A stretch of DNA of 31,116 nt from Planctomycetota bacterium (GCA_023417885.1 JAEZED010000117.1:1-31116), one strand, 5' to 3'. Positions 14,323-22,694 are shown, counted from the first letter of the stretch. Notes: a model not told the origin generated them from the letters alone. Numbers and translations: made by a program.

Positions 14323-16056
14323 TCACTCTGCCGGCATGCAGTAGCAGGAGGAGGGGGGTGTCACGTCGCTCCGTGCCCATGCCAGGGCACGCTCCTGCGC
14401 CACCTGCTCCTTCTCCGCGGTCCGGCCCAGCCCCTCCAGGGCCTGCTCCAGGCCGAGCAGCGACCAGCCGTTGCGCGGGTGACGCGCCAGGTCCTCCCTG
14501 AAGACCGCCTCAGCCTCGTCGAACCGGCCGTCACCCAGCAGCAGGGCGCCCAGTGCATGCCGAACCGGCTGCATCCAGCCCGGCGGCTCGTCATACACCA
14601 GCTCGTCCTCGGCCTTCACCGCGGCGCGGAGCATCTCGAAGGCCTCCTCGCGCCGCCCCTCGCGGAAGGCGATCTCGCCGGCCGCCATGCCGCGCGCCAT
14701 CGCGAGGATGGCCGTCGCCGGGTTGTTGCCCACGAACCAGGTGTCGTCGATCTGGCTGGCGATCCGGTCGAAGGCCTCCAAGTCCCCGTTGGCCTCGCGG
14801 GTGCGGTCGAGGTTCGCCAGCGCGACGGCCCGGGCATAGTGGCGCATCGCGCGGCTCAGGAGACGATGCTCCGGCGGCTCCGGCTCGCTCAGGATCTCGT
14901 TCCACTTCCCGAATCGCACCATCACGTGGTACGTGGCGGGCATCACGCCGTCGGCGATCTTCACGTACTCGAGCACGAAGTCCTTCGGCGCCTTCTCCTC
15001 CAGGCGCCGCGCCGCCGCCATCGACCGCTCGTAGTTCCCCTCCATCATCGAGGCGTACGCCAGGAAGTGGACGTTGTGAAGGTAGTACAGGGAGTAGAAC
15101 TCCGGCTTGGGGGCGATCGCGAAATAGGCCTCGTCCGTCGCCGCCGCACGCTCGTTGGCGGTCACCGCGTCGGCGTAACGGCCGGTGCGGATGAAGATGT
15201 GCGACGGCATGTGCACCAGGTGGCCCGAGCCGGGCACCAGGTTGACGAGCCGGTCGGCGGCGGCGGTCGCGCGGTCGGCGTCGTTCGATGCCTCCACCGC
15301 GTGGATGTAGAAGTGATTGGCCCCGGGATGATCCGGCCGCATCGCGATGGCGTCCTCCAGCGTCTGCACGATCTCCTCGATGCGCCCCTTGGGCGCGCCG
15401 TCCTGCGTCCAGTAGTCCCACGGCTGGAGGTTCATGAGCGACTCGGCGTAAAGCGCCGCGACGTCCGGATCGTCCGGATGCGCTTTCCGCGCTTTGCCCA
15501 TCGCCGCGGCGTACGCCTCGTCCAGCGGACGGCGATCCTCCGGCGGCTCGGGCGCGTAGCGCTCGGCCACGGCGCGGATCAGCGCCTGCTCGACGGGGCT
15601 GGCCTTGTCGAGGTGCTTCAACGCCTCCTGCGCCGCGGCGTATGCGGCGCGGCTCTTGGCCTCGCCCATCACCGGGTTGTTGATGTGCAGGCCGTTGGCG
15701 TAGGCGATGCCCCACCAAGCCATGGCGCAGTCGGGATCAATCTCGGCCGCCTTCGCGAACGAGCGGATCGCCTCGTCGTGGTTGAAGCCGTAGAGCAACT
15801 GCATGCCCTGGTCGAACCACTTCTGCGCCTCGGCGGAGTCGGTGGTCACCTTGCGGGTGTAGTTGCCGAATCCGTCGTAAAGCCGCGCACCGGCGGGCTG
15901 CTTGGCCGCGGCGGCGACGACCTGGCGATCGCCGGTGTCTGCGGTGGGCTGCGAATCGGGCTGGTTGCAGCCCGAGGCGAGCAGGGCGAGGCCGGCGGCC
16001 CAGAGGGCGATCGGCAGGCGCGGCGGCCGGACGGGACGGGGGGACATGATGTTCAC
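14323..16056 (-). CDS. TPR-repeat lipoprotein
   Basis: A 577-residue protein with a lipoprotein signal (LALLASGC, lipidated Cys30). It has many tetratricopeptide-like helical pairs, for example AQKWFDQGMQLLYGFNHDEAIRSFAKAAEIDPDCAMAWWG (about 75-115), and further repeats up to the C-terminus (RFDEAEAVFREDLARHPRNGWSLLGL). The central VPGSGHLVHMPSHIFIRTGRYADA (about 275-300) is a hallmark of a widespread but uncharacterised bacterial TPR family. TPR proteins are usually scaffolds, and no enzyme domain is seen. It is expected to be attached to the inner or outer membrane on the periplasmic side. The start is GTG 16056, chosen because AAGGAGGAG sits just before it. The ATG at 16047 is too far from that site. 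It is divergent from the ligase gene. Confidence 0.85.
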   Translation of the reverse strand: MNIMSPRPVRPPRLPIALWAAGLALLASGCNQPDSQPTADTGDRQVVAAAAKQPAGARLYDGFGNYTRKVTTDSAEAQKWFDQGMQLLYGFNHDEAIRSFAKAAEIDPDCAMAWWGIAYANGLHINNPVMGEAKSRAAYAAAQEALKHLDKASPVEQALIRAVAERYAPEPPEDRRPLDEAYAAAMGKARKAHPDDPDVAALYAESLMNLQPWDYWTQDGAPKGRIEEIVQTLEDAIAMRPDHPGANHFYIHAVEASNDADRATAAADRLVNLVPGSGHLVHMPSHIFIRTGRYADAVTANERAAATDEAYFAIAPKPEFYSLYYLHNVHFLAYASMMEGNYERSMAAARRLEEKAPKDFVLEYVKIADGVMPATYHVMVRFGKWNEILSEPEPPEHRLLSRAMRHYARAVALANLDRTREANGDLEAFDRIASQIDDTWFVGNNPATAILAMARGMAAGEIAFREGRREEAFEMLRAAVKAEDELVYDEPPGWMQPVRHALGALLLGDGRFDEAEAVFREDLARHPRNGWSLLGLEQALEGLGRTAEKEQVAQERALAWARSDVTPPSSCYCMPAE

Positions 16057-16059
16057 GGA

Positions 16060-16068
16060 CTCCTCCTT
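16060..16068 (-). promoter_or_regulatory. Strong Shine-Dalgarno site for a GTG start
   Basis: AAGGAGGAG on the minus strand, with its GGAGG core 5 bases before GTG 16056 and 14 before ATG 16047. It supports the GTG start and is the strongest ribosome-binding site seen in the window. Confidence 0.75.
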
Positions 16069-16183
16069 ATCGAAACAGAGACGGTTCGGCGGGCTCCTCC
16101 TCGCTGTGGAGCGCCAGTAGATAAGGGCGAGAAGCGGCGCCCCGGGCTGCCAGCGTCCATTCCGAACCGGAGCGCCCCTGCGC

Positions 16184-16189
16184 TAAACT
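16184..16189 (+). promoter_or_regulatory. Possible -10 element (TAAACT) of a leaderless ligase transcript
   Basis: TAAACT ends 6 bases before GTG 16196. The same TAAACT, followed by a GTG-ACC start, is found at the hrpB gene (27163). No Shine-Dalgarno site is present. Confidence 0.4.
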
Positions 16190-16195
16190 CGGGTC

Positions 16196-18076
16196 GTGAC
16201 CGGTCCTGCCGATCGCCCCTCCTCGCCGCTGGCGGCGTTCGCCGCCGCCAATGACGCCGCGGCGGCCACGACGAAAAAGTTGGCAAAACAGTCCGCGCTG
16301 GCGGGCTACCTCCGCTCGCTGTCGGACGACGATCTTGCGCTCGCGGCCCGGTTCGCCTCCGGAAGCCCCTTCGCCGCGACGGACGAGCGCGTCCTGGGCG
16401 TCTCGGGCGCCGCCGTCTCCGCGGTGATCATGGAGATGTTCGGCCTCGACGGCAGCGAGTGGGGCGACCTGCTGCGTCGCAACGGGGAGGTTGGGGAGGC
16501 GATGGCCCAGCTCTGGCAGGAGCGGGTCGATCCGCGCGACCCGGAGCGTTTCGACCCAGTCCATTCCCCGCCCCTGTCGCTGACGGATCTCCAGGAGACG
16601 TGGGACACCCTCGCCCGCGTCGGGCAGCAGGAGGCGAAGCGCGACCTGCTGCGCGACCTCTTCGCCCGTGTGCGCACCGCGCGCGAGGCGGCCTATGCCG
16701 GGAAGATCATCTTCGGCGACCTGCGCACCGGCGTGCGCGAAGGCGTGCTGCACGCCGCGGTGGCGGAGGCTTTTGATCGCGACCTGGCGGCGGTTCGGCG
16801 CGCGATGCTGCTGCTGGGCGACGTGGGGGAGGTCGCGGTGCTGGCCCGGCATGACCGGCTGGCCGAGGCGCGCTTCAAGCTCTTTCACCCGATCGGCTTC
16901 ATGCTGGCCGGCGTGGTGGAAACGCCGGCCGAGGCGGCGGAGGCGATCGGGAAGGGAGCCGCCACCGGCGCGCCCGGCACCGCCCCGCCGGAGACGGCCC
17001 GGGCCGCAAAGCCGTGGCTGGCGGAGCACAAGTTTGATGGCATCCGCGCGCAGGTTCACCGCGCGCCCGATGATCAAGGCGGCGTGCGCGTAGCGATCTA
17101 CACGCGCACCATGGACCGGGTGGACGAGAGCTTCCCCGAGGTCGTCGCTCAGGCCGCAGAAGTCGAGGGCGAATGGCTGCTCGACGGGGAGATCGTCCCG
17201 TACGACGCCGAGGCGGGCGTGGTGCTGCCGTTCGCGATGCTCCAGAAGCGCCTCGGCCGCAAGGCGCCGGGGCCGGACGTGCTGGAGCACTATCCCTGCC
17301 GTTTCGTGGCGTTCGACCTGCTCTACGTGGATGGCCAGGTGCAACTGGATCAGCCGCTGCACGAGCGGCGGGCGGCGCTGGCGCGGCTTCTTTCGGATCA
17401 GGACGGGGTGCTTCTCTCCGCCGCGTCGCCGGTACGGACGGTGGAGGAGGTCGAGCTGGCCTTCGACGAGGCGCGGCGGTCGCGCAACGAGGGGCTCGTG
17501 ATGAAGGATCCGGACAGCCTCTACACGCCGGGCCGGCGAGGCGGGGCGTGGATCAAGCTCAAGACGCACCTTCCGACGCTGGACGTCGTGGTCACGGCGG
17601 CGGAGCACGGTCACGGCAAGCGGCGCGATGTCCTCTCCGACTACACCTTCGCGGTGTGGGATCGCGCGCCCGCGGAAGATGGCGCACAGCTCGTGAACGT
17701 CGGCAAGGCCTTCAGCGGCGTGACCGACGCCGAGATCGACCAGCTCACCGAGCTGTTCCTGTCAATCCAGACGGGGGTGCATGACGGTCGCTACTACACG
17801 GTGCGGCCGCAGGTGGTGCTGGAGGTGGCGTTCGACGCGATCCAGAAGAGCGAGCGGCACGCCAGCGGGTTTGCCCTGCGCTTTCCGCGGATCAAGCGCA
17901 TTCGATGGGATCGCGCGCCGGAGACGGCGGACCGCATCGAACGCGTTCGGGAAATCTTCGAGCACGAGCAGAATTTCAATCGAAACGAAGTACGGCCGGA
18001 GCCGGCGCCAAGGGGGCGCCAGAGCACGGCGCGTGAACATGGGCAACTTAACTTGTTTGAAGAGCGCGAGAAGTGA
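16196..18076 (+). CDS. ATP-dependent DNA ligase with putative C-terminal clamp-binding peptide
   Basis: A 626-residue ligase with the three-domain layout of archaeal/eukaryotic-type enzymes: DNA-binding domain (about 15-215), adenylation domain (about 270-455) and OB-fold domain (about 475-580). Motif I is EHKFDGIRAQ with nucleophile Lys279. The others are LLDGEI (328-333), CRFVAFDLLYVDG (368-380), NEGLVMKD (431-438), WIKLK (452-456) and RFPRIKRIRWD (562-572). It seals nicks using ATP, probably in repair, since bacteria normally replicate with NAD-dependent LigA. An Ala/Gly/Pro insert precedes motif I (about 248-272). After the OB domain comes a basic linker and the near-terminal QLNLF (617-621), which resembles bacterial beta-clamp binding peptides. 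GTG 16196 starts 6 bases after TAAACT. Confidence 0.93.
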   Translation: MTGPADRPSSPLAAFAAANDAAAATTKKLAKQSALAGYLRSLSDDDLALAARFASGSPFAATDERVLGVSGAAVSAVIMEMFGLDGSEWGDLLRRNGEVGEAMAQLWQERVDPRDPERFDPVHSPPLSLTDLQETWDTLARVGQQEAKRDLLRDLFARVRTAREAAYAGKIIFGDLRTGVREGVLHAAVAEAFDRDLAAVRRAMLLLGDVGEVAVLARHDRLAEARFKLFHPIGFMLAGVVETPAEAAEAIGKGAATGAPGTAPPETARAAKPWLAEHKFDGIRAQVHRAPDDQGGVRVAIYTRTMDRVDESFPEVVAQAAEVEGEWLLDGEIVPYDAEAGVVLPFAMLQKRLGRKAPGPDVLEHYPCRFVAFDLLYVDGQVQLDQPLHERRAALARLLSDQDGVLLSAASPVRTVEEVELAFDEARRSRNEGLVMKDPDSLYTPGRRGGAWIKLKTHLPTLDVVVTAAEHGHGKRRDVLSDYTFAVWDRAPAEDGAQLVNVGKAFSGVTDAEIDQLTELFLSIQTGVHDGRYYTVRPQVVLEVAFDAIQKSERHASGFALRFPRIKRIRWDRAPETADRIERVREIFEHEQNFNRNEVRPEPAPRGRQSTAREHGQLNLFEEREK

Positions 18077-18139
18077 TCGCGGCTCGAATTTCGGGGTGAA
18101 ATGCGTTGCCCGATCTGTTACAACGAGGCCCGTCTCAGT

Positions 18140-18154
18140 GCGGGATTCTCCCGC
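18140..18154 (+). other. Small hairpin ahead of the PEP-CTERM gene
   Basis: GCGGGA-TTC-TCCCGC forms a 6-bp stem with a three-base loop in the 98-base interval between the ligase and PEP-CTERM genes. It lacks a T-tract. It could be a leader structure or chance. Confidence 0.25.
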
Positions 18155-18174
18155 TCGTCGCGCTTGGAAGAGGG

Positions 18175-18825
18175 ATGGACGAAATGCGATCGAAAGCACT
18201 GGTTCTTGTGGCGGGCATCGGCCTCCTGGCGGCCACCACGTCTTACGCGGCGCCGCTGATGCCGGGTTCGGCGCTGCTGGCGCCGGCCGAGCCGGATCCG
18301 AACGGCGGCGTCGTGCTCGCCAGCCTCACTTCCGATTTCTTCGGCAGTGACGTCACCTCCGGCACCTTCTTCAGCGGCACGCTGACGACTCAGGTGATCT
18401 CCGGCGACGCCAACAATCCGCTCGGCGGGCTCACGTTCACCTACCAGTTCTCGATTGACCCGGAGAGCACGACGTCGATCGCGCGGTTCTCGATCGACCC
18501 GTTCGACGGCTTCGGTGTCGACGTGAGCTACCTGGCCAACACCGGCGTCGTCCCGCACATCGTCGACCGCACCGACCTCGGCGACGTCATCGGCTACAGC
18601 TTCACTAATCCACCCATCGGCGACGGGCGCGTCGCCGCCGGACAGATCAGCTCGCTCCTGGTCATCCAGACCGACGCCCCCGCGTTCCGCCCGGCCCGCG
18701 CCGCCCTCACCGACGGCACCACGGTCGAGCCCAACAGCTACGCCGCCGCCATTCCGGAGCCCGGCTCAGTGGGTCTCCTGTCGCTCGGCGCGCTGGCTCT
18801 CCTGCGCCGGCGCCGCACCGCGTAA
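18175..18825 (+). CDS. PEP-CTERM sorting domain protein
   Basis: A 216-residue exported protein. The N-terminus MDEMRSKALVLVAGIGLLAATTSYAA is a Sec signal peptide, cleaved near TSYA-A. The middle is a Gly/Ser/Thr/Asp-rich beta-type region with SDFFGSDVTSGTFFSGTLTTQV and FTYQFSIDPESTTSIARFSI. The C-terminus IPEPGSVGLLSLGALALLRRRRTA is a PEP-CTERM signal: a PEP motif, a hydrophobic helix and a basic tail. In systems with an exosortase this tail is recognised and cleaved after export. No exosortase gene is in the window. The protein is likely surface or matrix associated and its role is unknown. GGAAGAGGG precedes two candidate ATGs, at 18175 and 18184, and the second would also give a good signal peptide. 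The ligase gene ends 98 bases upstream. Confidence 0.85.
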   Translation: MDEMRSKALVLVAGIGLLAATTSYAAPLMPGSALLAPAEPDPNGGVVLASLTSDFFGSDVTSGTFFSGTLTTQVISGDANNPLGGLTFTYQFSIDPESTTSIARFSIDPFDGFGVDVSYLANTGVVPHIVDRTDLGDVIGYSFTNPPIGDGRVAAGQISSLLVIQTDAPAFRPARAALTDGTTVEPNSYAAAIPEPGSVGLLSLGALALLRRRRTA

Positions 18826-18886
18826 AGCCACGTTCCGGTCAGTCACGGATCAAGTCAGCTCTGTCGCGAGCACTACGCGTGCGCGC

Positions 18887-19981
18887 TTATGGGTGTCTGC
18901 GCAGCAGGATCAGCCCGATCCCGCACAGGATGATCTCCACCACCGTGTGCGCCAGCCGCATGGCCACCGTCACCGCCGCCGCCGCGGGCAGGGGAACCAC
19001 CGTCGCCAGCAGCGGCAGCAGCAGCCCTTCGCGCACACCCAGCCCGCCGGGCGTCAGGAAAGCGCTGAAGTAGCTCACACACATCACGATCGCGGTGATG
19101 CCGATCACCGTGGGCAGATCCTCAAGCCCCGGCGCGCGACCGGCCGGGGAGAACGCCACGCACATCAGAAACATGGCCCCGGCATTCCCCGCCCACTGCC
19201 CCAGGCTCCAGAGCGCCGGCGAAAGGTAGTCGCGCAGCTCCGGCACACGCGGCAGGGGCGGACGGCGGAGCAGCCGCAGCGCGAAGGTCGTCAGCCGCCG
19301 GAAGACCGCGGGGTGGATGCAGACGAGCCCGACGACAATCACCCCCGCCAGCAGCAGCCACGCGACGGGGAAGCGGCGGTTCACCGTCGCCCGCACGCCA
19401 TCGTCGAAGAGCAGCAGGCCCGACAGCATCGAGCCAGTGAGGATCGGCATCGCATCAAGGATGACGAAGATCGACAGACCGGTGGCCGTGGAGATCCCCG
19501 CGCGCCGGAGCAGCGCCACCGCGCCGGCGACGGCGGCGAACTTTCCCGGGATGTACTTCCCCGCCAGCGGAACCCAGGCGATAGCCATCATGCGGCGCCA
19601 GGGGAGGCGAACGCCGCTGAAGGCGATCAGCAGCGAGCGCTCGCTGGCCATGAGCGAGCCGTACAGCCCGACCAGCGTCACCGTCGCCGCGATCGCCCAG
19701 GGCCAGCGGAAGGCGACGCTCTGCGACGACGCCTCGGCCAGCTGCTGCCACAACGCCCGCCCGACGAAGAAGAGCACGACGGCGGCCACGCCCCACTTGA
19801 TCCAGCGCCGGATGCGCCGACCCCGCCGGGGCAGGGGGGCCTCGGGCAGCTCGTCGGCGACATGCTGCGCGTCGTGCTCGAGCGCGCGCTGCTCCGCCGT
19901 GATGGCGTCCGGGTCGCCGGGTGCCGGTGCGCGGGAATCGGGCTCGCTGGCTCGGATCACGGGTGAGCGTGAGGGTAGCAC
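18887..19981 (-). CDS. Lysylphosphatidylglycerol synthase TM-region / UPF0104 flippase-like membrane protein
   Basis: A 364-residue polytopic membrane protein with about eight hydrophobic segments after a 55-residue polar N-terminus. Two stretches typical of the family are visible: WVPLAGKYIPGKFAAVAGAVALLRRAG (about 135-162) and FLTPGGLGVREGLLLPLLA (near 310-328). The family includes the flippase half of MprF and AglD-like proteins, and members are linked to moving lipids or lipid-linked sugars across the inner membrane. There is no aminoacyltransferase domain here, so the transport half alone is present. It is convergent with the PEP-CTERM gene. GTG 19981 is the outermost start. GTG 19960, 11 bases after TACCCT, is a plausible alternative. 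Confidence 0.8.
   Translation of the reverse strand: MLPSRSPVIRASEPDSRAPAPGDPDAITAEQRALEHDAQHVADELPEAPLPRRGRRIRRWIKWGVAAVVLFFVGRALWQQLAEASSQSVAFRWPWAIAATVTLVGLYGSLMASERSLLIAFSGVRLPWRRMMAIAWVPLAGKYIPGKFAAVAGAVALLRRAGISTATGLSIFVILDAMPILTGSMLSGLLLFDDGVRATVNRRFPVAWLLLAGVIVVGLVCIHPAVFRRLTTFALRLLRRPPLPRVPELRDYLSPALWSLGQWAGNAGAMFLMCVAFSPAGRAPGLEDLPTVIGITAIVMCVSYFSAFLTPGGLGVREGLLLPLLATVVPLPAAAAVTVAMRLAHTVVEIILCGIGLILLRRHP
19972..19977 (-). promoter_or_regulatory. Possible -10 element (TACCCT) near the flippase-like gene
   Basis: TACCCT lies on the minus strand 11 bases before the alternative GTG at 19960. Support is weak because the spacing is longer than at the other candidates and the start codon is uncertain. 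Confidence 0.2.
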
Positions 19982-19990
19982 GGCCGACGC

Positions 19991-20018
19991 AAAAGCCCAC
20001 GGCGCGGGGCCGTGGGCT
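19991..20018 (-). terminator. Intrinsic terminator of the PilT-like gene
   Basis: AGCCCACGGC / GCCGTGGGCT form a perfect 10-bp stem with a 5-base loop. On the minus strand the last stem base begins a TTTT run (19994-19991). The stem begins 28 bases after the stop at 20047. Confidence 0.75.
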
Positions 20019-20046
20019 CTGGTGGCCTGGCAGCGGGATGCCGGTC

Positions 20047-21255
20047 TCAGAAGGCGTTCTGGACGAGGCGGTTGTCGCTGTTGCCGATCCCGCGGAGCGC
20101 GAGGTTGAGGGCGTCGACGTTGCTGGCGAGGCGCTTGGCTTCATTGACGTCGATGACCTGCTTCTGGAACAGGTCGGTGAGATGCTGGTCGAACGTCTGG
20201 TTGCCGCTCTCGCGGTTGGCGACGATGTTCTTCAGCTTGTCGTACTCGTGGTCCAGGATGTACTTGCGGGCCAGCGGCGTCATGTTCATGAACTCCACCA
20301 CCGGCACGCGGCCCTCACCGTCGCGCTTCTTGGCGAGGCGCTGACAGAACACGGCCACGAGGTTCGTGGCGAGCTGGGTGTTCATCAGCTCGGCCTGGGC
20401 CTTGTCGAAGAGAGCGACGACGCGCTCGATCGTCATCGGGGCGTTGGTGGCGTGGACGGTGCTGAAGACCAGGTGGCCCGTGTCGGCGGCGCGGAGGGCC
20501 GTCGTCAGCGAGAAGGTGTCGCGGATCTCACCGATGAGGATCACGTCCGGGTCCTGTCGCATGGCGGCGCGGAGGGCGTGCTCGTAGCTCTCGGTGTCGG
20601 TTCCGACCTCGACCTGGCTGATGAGGCTCTTGACGTCGCCGTGTTCGTACTCGATCGGATCCTCGACGGTGATGATCCGCTCCGAGCGCGTACGGTTGAT
20701 CTTGCCGATGATGGCGGCCAGCGAGGTGCTCTTGCCCGAGCCGGTGGTGCCCGAGACGAGCACGAGGCCGCGGTGCAGGTTCGCCAGGCCCTCGATCTGC
20801 GCCGGGAGGTTCAGCTCCTGGAAGTTGGGGATCTTCGTCACGATCCGCCGCATCACGATCGCGTACTTGGTGCGCGAGTGGAAGCTGGCGACGCGGAAGC
20901 GGGCGATGACCTCCTCGGTCTTCTCGTCCTTGAAGGTGAAGCTGGTGTCGGCCGATCCCTTGTGGTGCAGGTCGTGGAGCTTGTCCTCGTCGGTGATCAA
21001 CTCCTTGACGAACTGCTCCATCTCCTCGTTGGTCGGCGGGGGGCAGTCGAGGAAGCGGGGGCGCCCGTCGACGCGGATCATCGGAGTGCTGTCGGCCTGG
21101 AGGTGCAGGTCGCTGCCGTTGGTCTTGACCACGGTCTTGAGGTACTGCCGGAGCGTCGGCTTCTTGACCTCGACGTGAATCTCCTCCTGCGGCGCGTCGT
21201 AGTCGACGGCCGGAGCGTTTTCCTTGAAGTCTTCGATGCGGGTGGCAGTGGTCAT
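20047..21255 (-). CDS. pilT: PilT-family type IV pilus retraction ATPase
   Basis: A 402-residue secretion-type ATPase. After a 30-residue N-terminal extension, TLRQYLKTVVKTNGSDLHLQAD starts the N-terminal domain. Walker A is GTTGSGKS (169-176), the Asp box ITVEDPIEY (195-203), Walker B DPDVILIGEIRD (235-246) and the His box HLVFSTVHATNA (261-272). PilT forms cytoplasmic hexamers that drive pilus retraction and twitching motility. Planctomycetes often carry several PilT/PilB copies, so the exact paralogue is uncertain. A pseudopilin gene lies 17 kb away, but no pilus cluster surrounds this gene. The frame is open to 21324, but ATG 21255 begins conserved-looking sequence and lies 7 bases after CAGAAT. 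A terminator follows the stop. Confidence 0.9.
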   Translation of the reverse strand: MTTATRIEDFKENAPAVDYDAPQEEIHVEVKKPTLRQYLKTVVKTNGSDLHLQADSTPMIRVDGRPRFLDCPPPTNEEMEQFVKELITDEDKLHDLHHKGSADTSFTFKDEKTEEVIARFRVASFHSRTKYAIVMRRIVTKIPNFQELNLPAQIEGLANLHRGLVLVSGTTGSGKSTSLAAIIGKINRTRSERIITVEDPIEYEHGDVKSLISQVEVGTDTESYEHALRAAMRQDPDVILIGEIRDTFSLTTALRAADTGHLVFSTVHATNAPMTIERVVALFDKAQAELMNTQLATNLVAVFCQRLAKKRDGEGRVPVVEFMNMTPLARKYILDHEYDKLKNIVANRESGNQTFDQHLTDLFQKQVIDVNEAKRLASNVDALNLALRGIGNSDNRLVQNAF

Positions 21256-21262
21256 GATGTGG

Positions 21263-21268
21263 ATTCTG
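21263..21268 (-). promoter_or_regulatory. Possible -10 element (CAGAAT) of a leaderless pilT transcript
   Basis: CAGAAT on the minus strand is followed by 7 bases and ATG 21255. The identical hexamer and spacing precede the ankyrin gene start at 23586. No Shine-Dalgarno site is present. A TAGAAT further upstream, near 21372, is an alternative promoter. Confidence 0.35.
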
Positions 21269-21397
21269 GGAAGTGGGCGAGGAACGGGATCCCCTCCCGG
21301 GTGGCACGGATCGACTACGGGCAACCTGGCAGGGCCCCGCTCCTCCTCAACGCGGCGGCCGCCATGTCTATTCTACCCCTTATCCGGCGGCGTGCGC

Positions 21398-21865
21398 TCA
21401 CTCGACGGGTCCGCCGCCGCTCCCGAAGACAGGGTCGGCACAGCGGTAGCCCACATGTTCGATGGCGGTGATCACCTGGTGCCCGCTCACCTTCCGGGCG
21501 TCGAAGATCACCGAGGCCTGCCCGCTGGCGAAGTCCACCTCCACCTCGCGGACGCCCGGCAGGGCCGTCACCGCCCGCACGATCGTCTCCTCGCACCGGT
21601 GGGAGTGCATCCCCTCGACCGCCGTCACCAGGAGCGAGTCCCGAAGGAGCGAATCGCGCTTCTCGCGCCCCTCCGGCTCCTGCCGCACCGTCCCACGCCC
21701 CGAACCCGATGGCTCTGGGTCGCTGGCGTCGCGGCTGGACTGACGGCGGAGATCCATGTCGTCGGGTGACAGGCCGGCGTCGGCCGGCCGGTGGTTGTTG
21801 GCCTGTTCTCCGACCTGTGCGCCGCCGGCGCCGGTCGGATCGGGTTGGGGGGAGCTGCACGCCAT
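21398..21865 (-). CDS. Heavy-metal-associated (HMA) domain protein with an altered metal site
   Basis: A 155-residue protein. Residues about 76-143 match an HMA domain: SLLVTAVEGMHSHRCEETIVRAVTALPGVREVEVDFASGQASVIFD, then a final AIEHVGYRC. The metal loop is normally M-x-C-x-x-C. Here it is Met86-His-Ser88-His-Arg-Cys91, so the first cysteine is replaced by serine and two histidines lie nearby. HMA domains carry or sense Cu(I), Zn(II) or similar ions, and this one may bind differently or not at all. The first 70 residues are polar and low complexity, with no signal peptide despite a Cys near the N-terminus. The start is uncertain: ATG 21757 or GTG 21688 would keep the domain. It is divergent from the amidotransferase gene. 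Confidence 0.65.
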   Translation of the reverse strand: MACSSPQPDPTGAGGAQVGEQANNHRPADAGLSPDDMDLRRQSSRDASDPEPSGSGRGTVRQEPEGREKRDSLLRDSLLVTAVEGMHSHRCEETIVRAVTALPGVREVEVDFASGQASVIFDARKVSGHQVITAIEHVGYRCADPVFGSGGGPVE

Positions 21866-22058
21866 GACCGCCCGGGCCCGTTGGGGGGGTGGGAGGGCCC
21901 AGCCTTCACGGTAGACGTTTCGAGCCGATCACGCAACCCGCGCGACCACGGGAAACGCAGTGAAACGGTCGATTCGCCACAGTTTTTGCGCAGAACCGAC
22001 ACCTGCGCTGCCAGCCGTTTGTCGCCCGGCTTCGGATCGGCCCGGTCGGCGGCGCGGC

Positions 22059-22064
22059 TACGAT
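22059..22064 (+). promoter_or_regulatory. Possible -10 element (TACGAT) of a leaderless amidotransferase transcript
   Basis: TACGAT is followed by 9 bases and ATG 22074, and no Shine-Dalgarno motif is present. The same hexamer occurs upstream of the kelch gene (25434) and the glycosyltransferase gene (10975). Confidence 0.4.
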
Positions 22065-22073
22065 CCACGCCGC

Positions 22074-22694
22074 ATGCTCCTGCTGATCGACAACTACGAC
22101 AGCTTTACGTGGAACCTGGTTCAACTGATCGGGATGGTCGCGCGCGAGCAGGCGCCGGGGCTGGAGGTGAACGTCGTGAGAAACGACCAGATCACCGCCG
22201 ACGAGGCCCTGGCGATGGCGCCGACCCATCTCGTCGTCTCTCCCGGCCCGTGCACCCCGCGCGAGGCCGGCGCCAGCAGCGACATCATCGAGCGGCTCGC
22301 CCCGGCGGGCGTTCCCACGCTCGGCGTCTGCCTCGGTCACCAGTGCATCGCCGACCGGTTCGGCGGCGTCGTGGAGCGGGCATCCAAGCTCATGCACGGG
22401 AAGACCGACCAGATCCACCACGACGGCCGCGGGCTGTTCAACGGAGTCCCCTCCCCCTTCACCGCAACGCGGTATCACTCCCTCATCGTCCGGCGGGAGT
22501 CGCTGGAAGGGAGCCTGTTCGAAGTGACCGCCTGGACGGCAGAGGAGGAGGTCATGGGCCTCCGCCACCGCGAGTGGCCGCTCGAGGGGCTCCAGTTTCA
22601 CCCCGAGAGCTTCCTGACGGAGCACGGCGACCGGCTGATCGCGAACTTCCTGCGGATGGGCAGCAGAACATCCGCGCCCGCCGCGTCGCGATGA
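22074..22694 (+). CDS. Anthranilate/aminodeoxychorismate synthase glutamine amidotransferase subunit
   Basis: A 206-residue class I glutamine amidotransferase. The N-terminus MLLLIDNYDSFTWNLVQ is diagnostic for TrpG/PabA. The oxyanion segment is SPGPCTPREAG (56-66), the nucleophile Cys is in GVCLGHQCIADRFGG (near residue 84), and the His-Glu pair is in LQFHPESFLTEHG. It releases ammonia from glutamine for the chorismate-binding partner (TrpE or PabB), leading to tryptophan or folate. No partner gene is adjacent, so it could serve both enzymes, as in Bacillus. Sequence alone does not separate TrpG from PabA. ATG 22074 begins exactly at the conserved start and lies 9 bases after TACGAT. It is convergent with the ankyrin gene, whose stop is 24 bases away. 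Confidence 0.9.
   Translation: MLLLIDNYDSFTWNLVQLIGMVAREQAPGLEVNVVRNDQITADEALAMAPTHLVVSPGPCTPREAGASSDIIERLAPAGVPTLGVCLGHQCIADRFGGVVERASKLMHGKTDQIHHDGRGLFNGVPSPFTATRYHSLIVRRESLEGSLFEVTAWTAEEEVMGLRHREWPLEGLQFHPESFLTEHGDRLIANFLRMGSRTSAPAASR

Noticed and set aside
13577..14380. Longer form of the anchored protein starting at 14380
   Set aside because: The added 66 residues run through the palindrome at 14239-14312 and into the TPR gene. ATG 14182 gives a normal anchored protein.
16067..17614. Long minus-strand open frame of 515 codons opposite the DNA ligase
   Set aside because: It is the GC-rich antisense of a gene with all ligase motifs. Its own translation is Arg/His/Ala-rich with no recognisable domain.
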